Origin: JALOOE01 sp964423545 | Lineage (GTDB): Bacteria; Chloroflexota; Anaerolineae; CG2-30-64-16 | Direction of reading: 5' to 3' | Length of the DNA stretch: 12,870 nt | Assembly: GCA_964423545.1 (NCBI GenBank) | Contig: CAYRFV010000159.1 | Span: 1 to 12,870, forward strand | In this document: positions 1 to 6,787 of the stretch, one piece after another | Layout: each line of letters starts with the position of its first letter | Numbering within the stretch: position 1 is the first letter of the stretch | The notes under the pieces: generated by a model | What the model was told of the DNA's origin: nothing | The model's database searches: none | Seen by the model: only the letters and a program-made list of their open reading frames with translations | Translations under genes and position numbers: made by a program

Positions 1-324
1 GCCGCGCTGTTGGGCGGCGCGTTCATCTCCCACCCACCGCAGTTCGCTTTTACGGTGTATCCACTCGCACACGAGCACCCGATCACAGCCGGCATCGAGG
101 CGTTCACGGTGCACGATGAGTTCTATATCCAACGCTACGATCCCTCGGTGAACATTCACATGGTTGCACTGGATCGCGGGGTGGCGCACCCCATGGTCTG
201 GACGCGCACCGAAGGCGCGGGCCGCGTAGCCCACATCGCCATGGGGCATTCCGAGCTGGTGTGGAATCTCCCGCCGTATCAACGGTTGCTGCTTCAGGCG
301 GCGGCCTGGCTGCTCGACCGCTGA
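1..324 (+). CDS. ThuA-like domain protein, C-terminal part (5' end outside window)
   Basis: The frame is open from base 1 to the TGA at 322-324 (107 residues visible), so the gene begins upstream; the TTG at 10 is only an internal codon. The sequence matches the C-terminal half of ThuA-like proteins (trehalose-utilisation family, class I glutamine amidotransferase-like fold). It has HPITAGIEAFTVHDEFY, then a stretch of mixed beta character, then GAGRVAHIAMGHSELVW and a closing helix QRLLLQAAAWLL, which is the usual ThuA ending (gaGrv...lGH...W...f..ll..ai.Wl). Full-length members have roughly 210-250 residues, so about half is missing. ThuA proteins are linked to sugar catabolism, including trehalose and related disaccharides, but the exact reaction is not settled. 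The neighbouring NagB-like and LmbE-like genes fit a sugar or amino-sugar role. Family call is fairly firm; substrate is unknown. Confidence 0.8.
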   Translation, partial: AALLGGAFISHPPQFAFTVYPLAHEHPITAGIEAFTVHDEFYIQRYDPSVNIHMVALDRGVAHPMVWTRTEGAGRVAHIAMGHSELVWNLPPYQRLLLQAAAWLLDR

Positions 325-457
325 GCGGGATCGGTGAGGATGCGGACGGCCAAGCCAGGTCACCCTTGTTGGCGACCGCAGGCGCGGGATGGCGCCGTGT
401 CCAACCGAGGCGCACGGGCCCTGTGCCCGCACAGCGGCCCCGTATTGCGACGACATT

Positions 458-462
458 GGAGG
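458..462 (+). promoter_or_regulatory. Ribosome binding site that fixes the NagB-like start
   Basis: GGAGG stands 5 nt before ATG 468 and 8 nt before ATG 471, the only good Shine-Dalgarno near the 5' end of this gene. The frame it serves is not the frame that encodes the rest of the protein, which is the main reason to suspect a frameshift a few codons later. Confidence 0.6.
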
Positions 463-467
463 ATGGG

Positions 468-1396
468 ATGATGCGTCCGGTGAGCAAGATCGCACCGGGC
501 TGGTGGACTACACGACGTTGGAGCGCGATCTCCTCGATGAAGCCGCCAGCCTGACCGCAGACGACCTGTTGCGTCTGAGCCGGCCCGGCTTCCAGGTGGT
601 CTTCTACGACAGCGTCGAGGAGTTCTACCTCGCCGAGGCGCTGGAATACATCACGGCCTGGCGCCGGGCTACGCCGGAGCTCCCCGCCGGCATTTGCGGA
701 CCGATCGGGCCGACGGAGCAGTTGCCATTGGTGGCGCAGCTGGTCAATGCGCTGGAGCTCGACCTGCGCCACGCCCACTTCTGGGGAATGGACGAGTGGG
801 TGATCGACGGGAAGGAGGCGCCGCTGGATTTCCCGCTCGGTTTCGCACGCACCGATATGGCGCTCTGCTTCGACCGCATCCGGCCCGACTTGCGTATGCC
901 GCCAGAGAATATCCACTTCCCGGCCGTCGATCCAACCGCTTACATGGCGAGCTGGTCGCACGCCCGCTGTGTGGTGATGCAGGGCGGCCAGGGCGAGGTC
1001 AAGCACTGGGCCTTCAACGATCCGCCGCGCCGCGAAGGCAGATACATTGACGCGCCACCCTCGCCGGAGGAGTATCGGAAGCTCACCACGCGCGTGGTGG
1101 ACCTGCACCCGATGACGTTGATCCAGAATGCACGTACGTCGGGCGGCGGCGTGGTGCAGAACGTCCCCAGCCAGGCGATCTCCGTGGGTCCGGCCGAGAC
1201 GTGGCAGGCCGAAAAAGTGTCGATCTGGCACGCCGGGCAGCATGACAACCCGTTCGGGATGCGGCTGACGACGCTGATGATCGGCAAGCGGCTTCCCGAC
1301 AGCGCAGTGCCGATGTCGCTGCTGGCCGATCACCCGAACGTGCAGTTCAACTTCCTGCGTTCCGGCATCGGCGCGTGTGAGGTGGTGATGCATTGA
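468..1396 (+). CDS. NagB-family (glucosamine-6-phosphate deaminase-like) protein, apparent -1 frameshift near 504-507
   Basis: The bulk of the protein is read in the frame ending at TGA 1394-1396. Its 5' part before about base 506 looks non-coding in that frame, while ATG 468/471 behind GGAGG opens a different frame giving MMRPVSKIAPGWW. Joining the frames at 506 gives WWDYTTLERDLLDEA and a 309-aa product. NagB-fold landmarks in the joined numbering are FWGMDEW (Asp109, equivalent to the E. coli NagB proton-transfer Asp72), GGQGEVKHWAFNDP (about 173-186, equivalent to GGxGxDGHIAFNEP) and SVGPAETWQAEKV. Classical NagB opens and deaminates glucosamine-6-phosphate in the cytoplasm. Here the Asp141 position is Val, the His143 position is kept, Glu148 is Asp, and the phosphate loop and Lys208 region differ. 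Another sugar-phosphate substrate or a different reaction is therefore likely. The frameshift may be a sequencing error, a real mutation or programmed. The next gene overlaps its stop codon. Confidence 0.75.
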
Positions 1397-2235
1397 AGGA
1401 CGACAGCCTCCAGACAACAGACGGTGGTCGACAGACCGGCGGGCCGGTGCAGCGCGTTTTCGCCATCGCGGCGCACCCGGACGATATCGAGTTCATGATG
1501 GCAGGCACGTTCATCTTGCTTGGCTGGACCGGCTGCGAACTACACTACCTGACGCTCGCGAATGGCTGCTGTGGCACACAGGTTCATGATGCTGCGACCA
1601 TCGTTCGCCTCCGCCGCGACGAGGCGATGGAGGCTGCGCGGCTTGCCGGCGCAATTCATCACGAGAGCCTCGTAGACGATATGGAGGTCTACTATGATCG
1701 CAGCACTCTGCGGCGGCTGGCGGCAATCGTGCGAGAGGTGGCGCCGGCGATCATCCTGACGCAGTCGACACAGGAGTACATGGAGGATCACACCAACACC
1801 ACGCGGCTCGTGCTCAGCGCCGCATTCGGCCGCAGCATGCGCAACCTGCCGGTCGAACCGCCGCGACCGCCGATCGACCAGCCTGTGACGGTCTATCACG
1901 CGTTGCCGTACGGTCTGCGTGATCCGCTCCGCCGCCGCGTGCGGCCGGGCATTTTCGTGGATATCACCGAATCCCTGCCCACGAAGCGGGCCATGCTGGC
2001 ATGCCACCGCAGTCAGAAGGAATGGCTCGATGCCAGTCAGGGTCTCGATTCGTACCTGACGACGATGGAGGAGATGGCGCTCGAAGTGGGACGGCTGTCA
2101 GGTGCGTTCTCCTGCGCCGAGGGCTGGACACGTCACCTGCATCTGGGCTACTGCGCTTCCGACGCGGACCCGCTCGTGAGAGCGTTGGGCCGCCGCGCCG
2201 TCATCTCACGCGCGTTCGAGGATGACCTGGGGTGA
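1393..2235 (+). CDS. PIG-L/LmbE family deacetylase
   Basis: This 280-residue protein belongs to the LmbE/PIG-L zinc-dependent N-deacetylases (MshB, BshB, chitobiose deacetylases), which remove acetyl from N-acetylglucosamine-type groups. The zinc motif AAHPDDIEF is present (His28, Asp30, Asp31), and EYMEDHTNTTR (about 128-138, with Asp132-His133) supplies the region of the third metal ligand. No signal peptide or membrane segment is seen, so it should be cytoplasmic. The start chosen is TTG 1393, overlapping the upstream stop as TTGA, with GAGG at 1379-1382 ten bases before; this implies translational coupling. The first 18 codons are low in family similarity, so GTG 1447 is an alternative start. 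Next to a NagB-like gene, a deacetylase suggests amino-sugar breakdown, as in archaeal chitin pathways where an LmbE-type deacetylase and a deaminase act together. That link is inference; detoxification or thiol cofactor roles are also known in the family. Confidence 0.87.
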   Translation: MKDDSLQTTDGGRQTGGPVQRVFAIAAHPDDIEFMMAGTFILLGWTGCELHYLTLANGCCGTQVHDAATIVRLRRDEAMEAARLAGAIHHESLVDDMEVYYDRSTLRRLAAIVREVAPAIILTQSTQEYMEDHTNTTRLVLSAAFGRSMRNLPVEPPRPPIDQPVTVYHALPYGLRDPLRRRVRPGIFVDITESLPTKRAMLACHRSQKEWLDASQGLDSYLTTMEEMALEVGRLSGAFSCAEGWTRHLHLGYCASDADPLVRALGRRAVISRAFEDDLG

Positions 2236-2240
2236 TGGTT

Positions 2241-2270
2241 GCGCCGTCCCTTCCCGGGGAGGGACGGCGC
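2241..2270 (+). terminator. Perfect 11-bp inverted repeat, possible terminator or intergenic palindrome
   Basis: GCGCCGTCCCT (2241-2251) pairs exactly with AGGGACGGCGC (2260-2270) around an 8-nt loop, starting 5 nt after the deacetylase stop. No T-run follows, so it is not a classical intrinsic terminator. It could stop transcription without a U-tract, protect mRNA 3' ends, or be a copy of an interspersed palindromic repeat. Its place between two operons supports a boundary role. Confidence 0.5.
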
Positions 2271-2317
2271 CGTGAACCTCTGCTGCGTCACCCGCCGCGG
2301 ACGTTGCCATTCCGCTT

Positions 2318-2353
2318 GGGGGGCGGACGCGTGGTCCCCTCCGCTGCGCCCCC
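2318..2353. repeat. G-run / C-run imperfect inverted repeat
   Basis: A GGGGGGCGGA arm (2318-2327) can pair with TCCGC (2340-2344) and, past a TGCG bulge, with CCCCC (2349-2353). It lies in the 151-nt gap between the deacetylase and the MoxR operon. Function is unknown, and chance pairing in GC-rich DNA is possible. Confidence 0.25.
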
Positions 2354-2397
2354 GTGCATGAGAAGACGAGCGGCTAATGTGGCCGAATGGGCAAGGT

Positions 2398-2414
2398 ATT
2401 GTACAATGGAACGA
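2398..2414 (+). promoter_or_regulatory. -10 box TACAAT with leaderless geometry, inside palindrome ATTGTACAAT
   Basis: TACAAT at 2402-2407 ends 7 nt before ATG 2414, the spacing expected if transcription starts at the A of the start codon. The box is the right half of a perfect 10-bp palindrome, ATTGTACAAT (2398-2407). The surrounding DNA is GC-rich, so an AT-rich box here stands out. No clear -35 hexamer is seen 16-18 nt upstream, and there is no good Shine-Dalgarno before ATG 2414, which agrees with leaderless start. It would drive the MoxR/DUF58 operon. Confidence 0.45.
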
Positions 2415-3328
2415 TGCAATCAGACTCACCGTCGCCCGTAGCACGACGCAAGCTCTGGATCCTCCTTCTGGTCGCAGTCGCCGTCCTGGCGATCCTGGCG
2501 CTGGCAGCCAGCGTGCGCGACCTGGAATTCTCGCCTGGCGATCCGTTCGCGCTCGGCAGTGGGATCTCGTTTCGGCTTCCGCCTGGCGGCCTACCGTCAG
2601 AGGGCTCATCCGCGATGATGCTGTTTGTGCGCGGCGTGTTGCTCCTGGTGTTGGCGCTGCTGCCCTTCTCAATCATCTACTTGATCATCTCGCCGAGTGC
2701 GCGCAAGAAGGCGCTGCAGAACATCATTGTCTTCGGCGTGATCCTGCTGCTCATCAATCTGCTGCGGCAGCAGATGCGGCCCCTTGAGCGAACCGATCTC
2801 TTTCCGGGAATGAATATCGGGGCGCCAGGACAGCCAGACTCCCCTGCACCGGCAGCGCAATTCTCCGGCAGTGCGCCAGATTGGCTCGTGGCGGCGGTGA
2901 GCTTCGGACTGGCATTGCTGATTGCGGGCATCGCCATTGCGATCATCTGGGCATTGATCAAGCGGCGCAGCCAGCCTGAGGCGGGCCTCTCGCTGGAACG
3001 TATTGCCGAACATGCCGAGGAAGCGCGGCAGACCATTGAAGCCGGCGGAGATCTGTACGACACGATCTTGCGCTGCTATCGGGAGATGACCGACGTCGTG
3101 CGCGACGCGCGCGGCATCCAGCGCCAACTGGCGGTCACTCCCAGTGAATTCGAGCAGCAACTCGAGGCCGCCGGACTCCCCCGCGAGCCGGTGCGTGAGC
3201 TGACGCGCCTGTTCGAGGAGGTGCGGTACGGAGCGAAGTCCCTGGGAGAGTGGGAAGGACGTCGCGCCGTCGCGTGCCTATCGGCGATTGCCGACTCCTG
3301 CCGGATCCTGGCGCCGCAGATCTCATGA
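2414..3328 (+). CDS. Membrane protein with C-terminal DUF4129 domain
   Basis: ATG 2414 is preferred over ATG 2387 because the -10 box lies between them and residues before the first 'MQSD' look non-coding; this gives 304 aa. A short basic N-terminus (ARRK) leads into a first membrane segment at about 14-33, with others at about 68-92, 102-117 and 157-182. After the last segment a basic patch (IKRRSQ) suggests a cytoplasmic tail. Residues about 215-300 (DLYDTILRCYREMTDV ... PSEFEQQLE ... LTRLFEEVRYG) match DUF4129, a domain normally found at the C-terminus of transglutaminase-like membrane proteins encoded with MoxR and DUF58. Here the transglutaminase part is absent. The gene is first in the operon and its stop overlaps the next start as ATGA. 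Its likely job is as membrane component of a MoxR-dependent envelope process; the biochemical role is unknown. Confidence 0.8.
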   Translation: MQSDSPSPVARRKLWILLLVAVAVLAILALAASVRDLEFSPGDPFALGSGISFRLPPGGLPSEGSSAMMLFVRGVLLLVLALLPFSIIYLIISPSARKKALQNIIVFGVILLLINLLRQQMRPLERTDLFPGMNIGAPGQPDSPAPAAQFSGSAPDWLVAAVSFGLALLIAGIAIAIIWALIKRRSQPEAGLSLERIAEHAEEARQTIEAGGDLYDTILRCYREMTDVVRDARGIQRQLAVTPSEFEQQLEAAGLPREPVRELTRLFEEVRYGAKSLGEWEGRRAVACLSAIADSCRILAPQIS

Positions 3329-3951
3329 AAAGAAACACCCTCGTCGTCCTCGTGCTTCTGCTTGTGGGCCTGGCGCTCGCCGTATTGCTCGGCCTCGCGC
3401 TGCAGGGCTTCGCGCGCTCGGCAATCGTCATGCCCATCCTGTACGCGGCCTGGATGGCCGATCTCATCTTCCGCAGCGTTCCCGGATGGTTGTGGTGGGC
3501 GTGGTTTCTGATCGTCGTCACCATCATCGCGTTGCGCAGCCTGCGCGGCCGTGTCAAAAGCGATGGGCCGCGCCGCGTTGTACGGCCTCCCGCCGAAGGG
3601 CCGGTCCGCAGTTGGGGCCATCGCGTGGCCATGGCCCGGCAGGGAGAATATTTCCGCTGGCGGTTGGCGCACGACCTGGCTGAGCTGGCGCTTCAATACA
3701 CAGCCTACCGGGATCATCGCGGGCTGGCCAAGTACGATCGCGGCGAATTCATTGAAACGCTGAATGCGCCGGCGGATGTTCAGGCATATTTCCAGGCGGG
3801 GCTCAAAGCGCCTCCCTGGCAACCGCTCTATCGCCTGGCACGCGTGACCAGGTTGTGGCGGCCGGTTCATGATCACTCCCCTCTGGCACTCGACCCGGCG
3901 AAGGCGGTGCATTTCCTCGAGGAGAAACTGGAGCGCGAAAGTGACGATTAG
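3325..3951 (+). CDS. Unrecognised membrane protein of the MoxR/DUF58 operon
   Basis: I do not recognise this 208-aa protein. ATG 3325 overlaps the upstream stop (ATGA), indicating coupling; the frame extends upstream without a better start. The N-terminus MKRNTLVVLVLLLVGLALAV is either a signal anchor or first membrane segment (about 5-28). Two more hydrophobic stretches follow at about 34-48 and 53-71 (WLWWAWFLIVVTIIAL), then a basic region and a soluble tail of about 130 residues rich in Arg, Ala and Leu. Conserved-looking pieces in the tail are RQGEYFRWRLAHDLAELAL and a closing helix KAVHFLEEKLERE. It sits between the DUF4129 gene and the MoxR gene, whose GTG start lies inside this gene's last codons. 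A role as membrane partner or adaptor of the MoxR complex is inferred from position alone. Confidence 0.75.
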   Translation: MKRNTLVVLVLLLVGLALAVLLGLALQGFARSAIVMPILYAAWMADLIFRSVPGWLWWAWFLIVVTIIALRSLRGRVKSDGPRRVVRPPAEGPVRSWGHRVAMARQGEYFRWRLAHDLAELALQYTAYRDHRGLAKYDRGEFIETLNAPADVQAYFQAGLKAPPWQPLYRLARVTRLWRPVHDHSPLALDPAKAVHFLEEKLERESDD

Positions 3952-4906
3952 CATACTTCAGGTGGCGGCGAAAAGCCAACAGATTATTCAGGAAGTCGAA
4001 CGCGCCATCGTGGGCAAACATGCACTGCTGGAAAAGTTGATGGCGGCGGCGCTGGTATCGGGCGGCCATGTGCTTCTTGAGGATTACCCAGGCCTCGCGA
4101 AGACGATGATTGCCAAGAGCTTCGCGGTGGCCCTTGGCCTCGAATTCAAGCGGATTCAATTCACGCCCGATCTGCTGCCGGGAGACATCACCGGCGGCTA
4201 TGTGTTCGACCGGGAGCAGAATCGTTTCGTGCTGCGCAAAGGCCCGCTCTTCGCCAATATCATCCTGGCTGATGAAATCAACCGGGCTTCGCCCAAGACC
4301 CAATCCGCGCTGCTCGAAGCCATGCAGGAATACCAGGTTACGTTGGAGGGGGAGACGATGCGGCTGCCCGAGCCGTTTATCGTGCTTGCCACACAGAATC
4401 CTATCGAATACGAGGGGACCTTTCCCCTGCCTGAAGCGCAACTCGATCGGTTCATCATGAAGCTGTCCGTGGGCTACCCCGCGCCAGAAGACGAACAGGA
4501 GATCCTCCGTCGCCGCCGGGCGCGCCGGACGGATGAGCTCGATTTGCGGCAGATCACTCATGCGGAGGAGCTGTTGGCGCTGCGCGACGGCATCGAGCGC
4601 GTCCATGTCGATCCCGATATCGAGCGCTACATGATCGAGTTGGTCGTTGCCACGCGAAAACGGCGGCAAGTGGCCGTAGGCGCCAGTCCCCGCGGCTCGC
4701 TGGCGCTCCTCAAGCTATCGCGCGCCTGGGCTGCGATGCAGAGCCGCGACTACGTGCTGCCGGATGATGTGAAGCTATTCGTTCGGCCGGCGCTGATCCA
4801 CAGGCTCATCCTGGAACCAGATCTGTGGATGACGCGGCAGGCGGCGGACGACGTGATCACCGACGTGACACGGTCGGTGGCCGTGCCCGTCATCGCAGGG
4901 GCATAG
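3941..4906 (+). CDS. MoxR-family AAA+ ATPase
   Basis: GTG 3941 is chosen because TGGAG stands 7 nt before it and family similarity begins at once (VTISILQVAAKSQQIIQEVE); it overlaps the upstream gene by 11 nt. The product has 321 aa. Walker A is EDYPGLAKT (about 47-55), Walker B is IILADE (107-112), sensor 1 lies at ATQNP (150-154), a likely arginine finger follows in QLDRF (167-171), and the sensor-2 type motif GASPRG is at 248-252 ahead of the lid helices. MoxR ATPases hydrolyse ATP in the cytoplasm and act as chaperone-like remodelers, usually with von Willebrand A or DUF58 partners; they are linked to metalloenzyme maturation and envelope stress. The Ala in GLAKT, where Gly is common, also occurs in other MoxR proteins. 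The DUF58 gene follows after 2 nt, supporting a functional pair. Confidence 0.95.
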   Translation: MTISILQVAAKSQQIIQEVERAIVGKHALLEKLMAAALVSGGHVLLEDYPGLAKTMIAKSFAVALGLEFKRIQFTPDLLPGDITGGYVFDREQNRFVLRKGPLFANIILADEINRASPKTQSALLEAMQEYQVTLEGETMRLPEPFIVLATQNPIEYEGTFPLPEAQLDRFIMKLSVGYPAPEDEQEILRRRRARRTDELDLRQITHAEELLALRDGIERVHVDPDIERYMIELVVATRKRRQVAVGASPRGSLALLKLSRAWAAMQSRDYVLPDDVKLFVRPALIHRLILEPDLWMTRQAADDVITDVTRSVAVPVIAGA

Positions 4907-4908
4907 GC

Positions 4909-6186
4909 GTGGGCAGACTCCTGCTGCTGGCCGGTCTGGTCTACGGGCTGTTGCTCGTCGGACTGGCGACGCTGAACGGGGGGATGGTGGCGCTCGCGCT
5001 GCCGATTCTGCTCTACCTCGGCGCGGCGCTGATCTACGCGCCCGATGTGCCGCGACTGCACATCCAGCGCGAGCTCGACGCCGACCGCGTCCAACATGAC
5101 ACCCCGGTGGCGGTGCGGCTGTCGATCCGCAACGAGAGCAGCCGGCTCGAAGAGGTTCTGGTCGAGGACCTTCCGCCTCGCGGCCTGCGGCTTGTCGAGG
5201 GCCAGCCGAACCGGATCGTGCTACTACCCCCAGGGCAGGCGTTAGAGCTAGCCTATACGGTCGCCGGCCCGCGCGGGCGCTACGAATTCCAGCAGGTCAA
5301 GGTCACGGCTGCCGATCACCTGGGCCTGTTCCGTCGCGAGGTGCTGCTGACAGCGCCGGGCAGTTTCATCGTGCTCCCCGAGGTGCGTAAGCTGCGCCAG
5401 GTGTCGATCCGACCGTTGCGCACGCGAGCCAGCACCGGATTGATTCCGGCACGCGTGGGCGGCCCTGGCGTAGACTTCTTCGGCGTGCGCGAATACCAGA
5501 CCGGAGACCCGATGCGCTGGGTCAACTGGCGCGTGACTGCGCGTCACCCTCGTCGAATCTACTCGAACGAGTTTGAGCAGGAACGCGTGGCTGACGTCGG
5601 GCTGGTGCTGGATGCTCGCCAGCGCCATGACCTGCTGGCAAACGGCGACTCGCTATTCGAGCACGCGGTGCGAGCGACGGCGGCGCTGGCCGATGCGTTC
5701 CTGCGGGACGGGAACCGTGTGGCAATGCTCACCTACGGCGCGGGGCTGAATTGGGTCTTCCCTGGCTACGGTCGCCTGCAGCGAGAGCGCATTCTCCAGG
5801 CGCTGGCAGGGGTCCAGACCGGCGAAAGTGAGGTCTTCGAGTCGCTGGACTATCTGCCGACGCGCCTCTTCCCGCCGCGCTCGCAGGTCGTCTTGGTCAG
5901 CTCGCTGTGCAACGCGGATCTGGCAACGCTGATCCGGCTCCGCGCACACGGTTACGAACTGCTCATCATATCGCCCGACCCGATCGCATTCGAGACCGTA
6001 GCCAGAGACGTTCATCCTGCGCTCGCCCTCGGCGCGCGCATCGCACAACGAGAGCGCAGCATCCTGCTGCAGCGGCTGAGACAGGCCGGGGCCCAGATCG
6101 TGGATTGGCCGGTGACCAGGCCGCTCGATCAAGCCATCCTGGCGTCGCTCGGCCGCGTACCGAAGTGGGCCCGGCCCGTGCGCTAG
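4909..6186 (+). CDS. DUF58 domain-containing protein
   Basis: GTG 4909 comes 2 nt after the MoxR stop and begins with MGRLLLLAGLVYGLLLVGLA, giving 425 aa; longer versions reach back into MoxR without support. Two membrane segments lie at about 3-22 and 25-43. A beta-rich extracytoplasmic or cytoplasmic region follows. The DUF58 signature is at about 194-212 (REYQTGDPMRWVNWRVTAR), and then a von Willebrand A-like segment starts at VADVGLVLDARQR (Asp235), with only part of a metal-binding MIDAS motif visible. DUF58 proteins are the standard partners of MoxR ATPases; they are thought to dock the ATPase or its client at the membrane. Family assignment is firm; the client here is unknown. Confidence 0.92.
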   Translation: MGRLLLLAGLVYGLLLVGLATLNGGMVALALPILLYLGAALIYAPDVPRLHIQRELDADRVQHDTPVAVRLSIRNESSRLEEVLVEDLPPRGLRLVEGQPNRIVLLPPGQALELAYTVAGPRGRYEFQQVKVTAADHLGLFRREVLLTAPGSFIVLPEVRKLRQVSIRPLRTRASTGLIPARVGGPGVDFFGVREYQTGDPMRWVNWRVTARHPRRIYSNEFEQERVADVGLVLDARQRHDLLANGDSLFEHAVRATAALADAFLRDGNRVAMLTYGAGLNWVFPGYGRLQRERILQALAGVQTGESEVFESLDYLPTRLFPPRSQVVLVSSLCNADLATLIRLRAHGYELLIISPDPIAFETVARDVHPALALGARIAQRERSILLQRLRQAGAQIVDWPVTRPLDQAILASLGRVPKWARPVR

Positions 6187-6192
6187 GGCGCC

Positions 6193-6200
6193 AAGGAGGT
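6193..6200 (+). promoter_or_regulatory. Perfect Shine-Dalgarno (AAGGAGGT) without a start codon at the usual distance
   Basis: AAGGAGGT lies just after the DUF58 stop, but the next ATG in the downstream gene's frame is at 6236, 35 nt away. No ATG, GTG or TTG lies within 15 nt. It may be a relic, may serve a rare start codon (the downstream frame is open across this stretch), or may reflect a small sequence error. Confidence 0.3.
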
Positions 6201-6235
6201 CTCGATCGGGCAGACCACGGATCGCGTCCGATCCT

Positions 6236-6742
6236 ATGATTCCTATGCTCAGACGTATCGCTGTCATCCTCATCGTGGTTATCGCGATTTTCTCTGCGGC
6301 CGGTTTCGCTGCGGTCGGGGCCTGGCCCCTGATGCTGCCGTGTCTGGTCCTGGCCGCGCTATGGCTTGCGGGTGTGGTTCGCCGATGGGAGGGGCTGGGA
6401 TCGCTCATGCTCTTTGCTTTCGTCGTTGCGGCCGGCATCGGCGCCAACTTGGATCAGCGCGCGCTCTGGACCGCGCCGATGGTCGTCCTTGCGCTCGCCG
6501 CCTGGGACCTGGAGCGCTTCGCCGCCCGGCTGCGACTGGCCGGCGCCGACGCAGATACGCGCGAGCTCGAAAGGCGTCACCTCTGGCGGCTGGCAGGGGT
6601 GAGCGGCCTCAGCCTCCTCTTGACCTGGTCGGTTCTGGGTGTGCGTCTGAAGCTCGGCATGGCTGTGGCCCTGGGACTCGGCATGTTGGCGATCCTGGGA
6701 CTGAGCCAACTGGTCCGTGCGTTGGTGCGGGAAAGTGATTGA
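6236..6742 (+). CDS. Polytopic membrane protein, function unknown
   Basis: I do not recognise this 168-aa protein. It is mostly hydrophobic, with about six predicted membrane segments (about 7-25, 29-48, 55-69, 78-90, 117-135, 140-163). A charged loop between the fourth and fifth (ERFAARLRLAGADADTRELERRH) is probably cytoplasmic. The start is uncertain: ATG 6236 and ATG 6245 are in frame and both lack a Shine-Dalgarno at normal distance, and the strong one at 6193-6200 is too far upstream. It sits 49 nt after the DUF58 gene in the same direction, so it may be the last gene of the MoxR operon. Alternatively it belongs with the downstream lyase, 45 nt away. No catalytic motif is visible. Confidence 0.7.
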   Translation: MIPMLRRIAVILIVVIAIFSAAGFAAVGAWPLMLPCLVLAALWLAGVVRRWEGLGSLMLFAFVVAAGIGANLDQRALWTAPMVVLALAAWDLERFAARLRLAGADADTRELERRHLWRLAGVSGLSLLLTWSVLGVRLKLGMAVALGLGMLAILGLSQLVRALVRESD

Positions 6743-6787
6743 GAGCACCTGCGACGCCACAAGACAACAACGAAAGGGGACGATGCC

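Noticed and set aside
412..426. Short hairpin GCACGGGCCCTGTGC before the NagB-like gene
   Set aside because: Only about six pairs including a G-T pair and a 3-nt loop; such pairings are expected by chance at this GC content.
389..467. Upstream extension of the NagB-like frame to base 389
   Set aside because: The predicted residues (MAPCPTEAHGPCARTAAPYC) look unlike the family, no Shine-Dalgarno precedes it, and the real RBS and ATG lie downstream in another frame.
104..1417. 437-codon open frame on the - strand
   Set aside because: It lies opposite the ThuA-like and NagB-like genes, is rich in Arg, His and Pro, and shows no known domain; GC-rich DNA commonly leaves such antisense frames open.
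2232..2441. Small + strand ORF between the deacetylase and the DUF4129 gene
   Set aside because: It is generated by translating the palindrome and the G/C-run repeat and overlaps the promoter; there is no protein signature.
3076..3954. 292-codon - strand frame opposite the operon
   Set aside because: The + strand here encodes membrane proteins with overlapping start and stop signals, and the antisense product has no hydrophobic or domain pattern.
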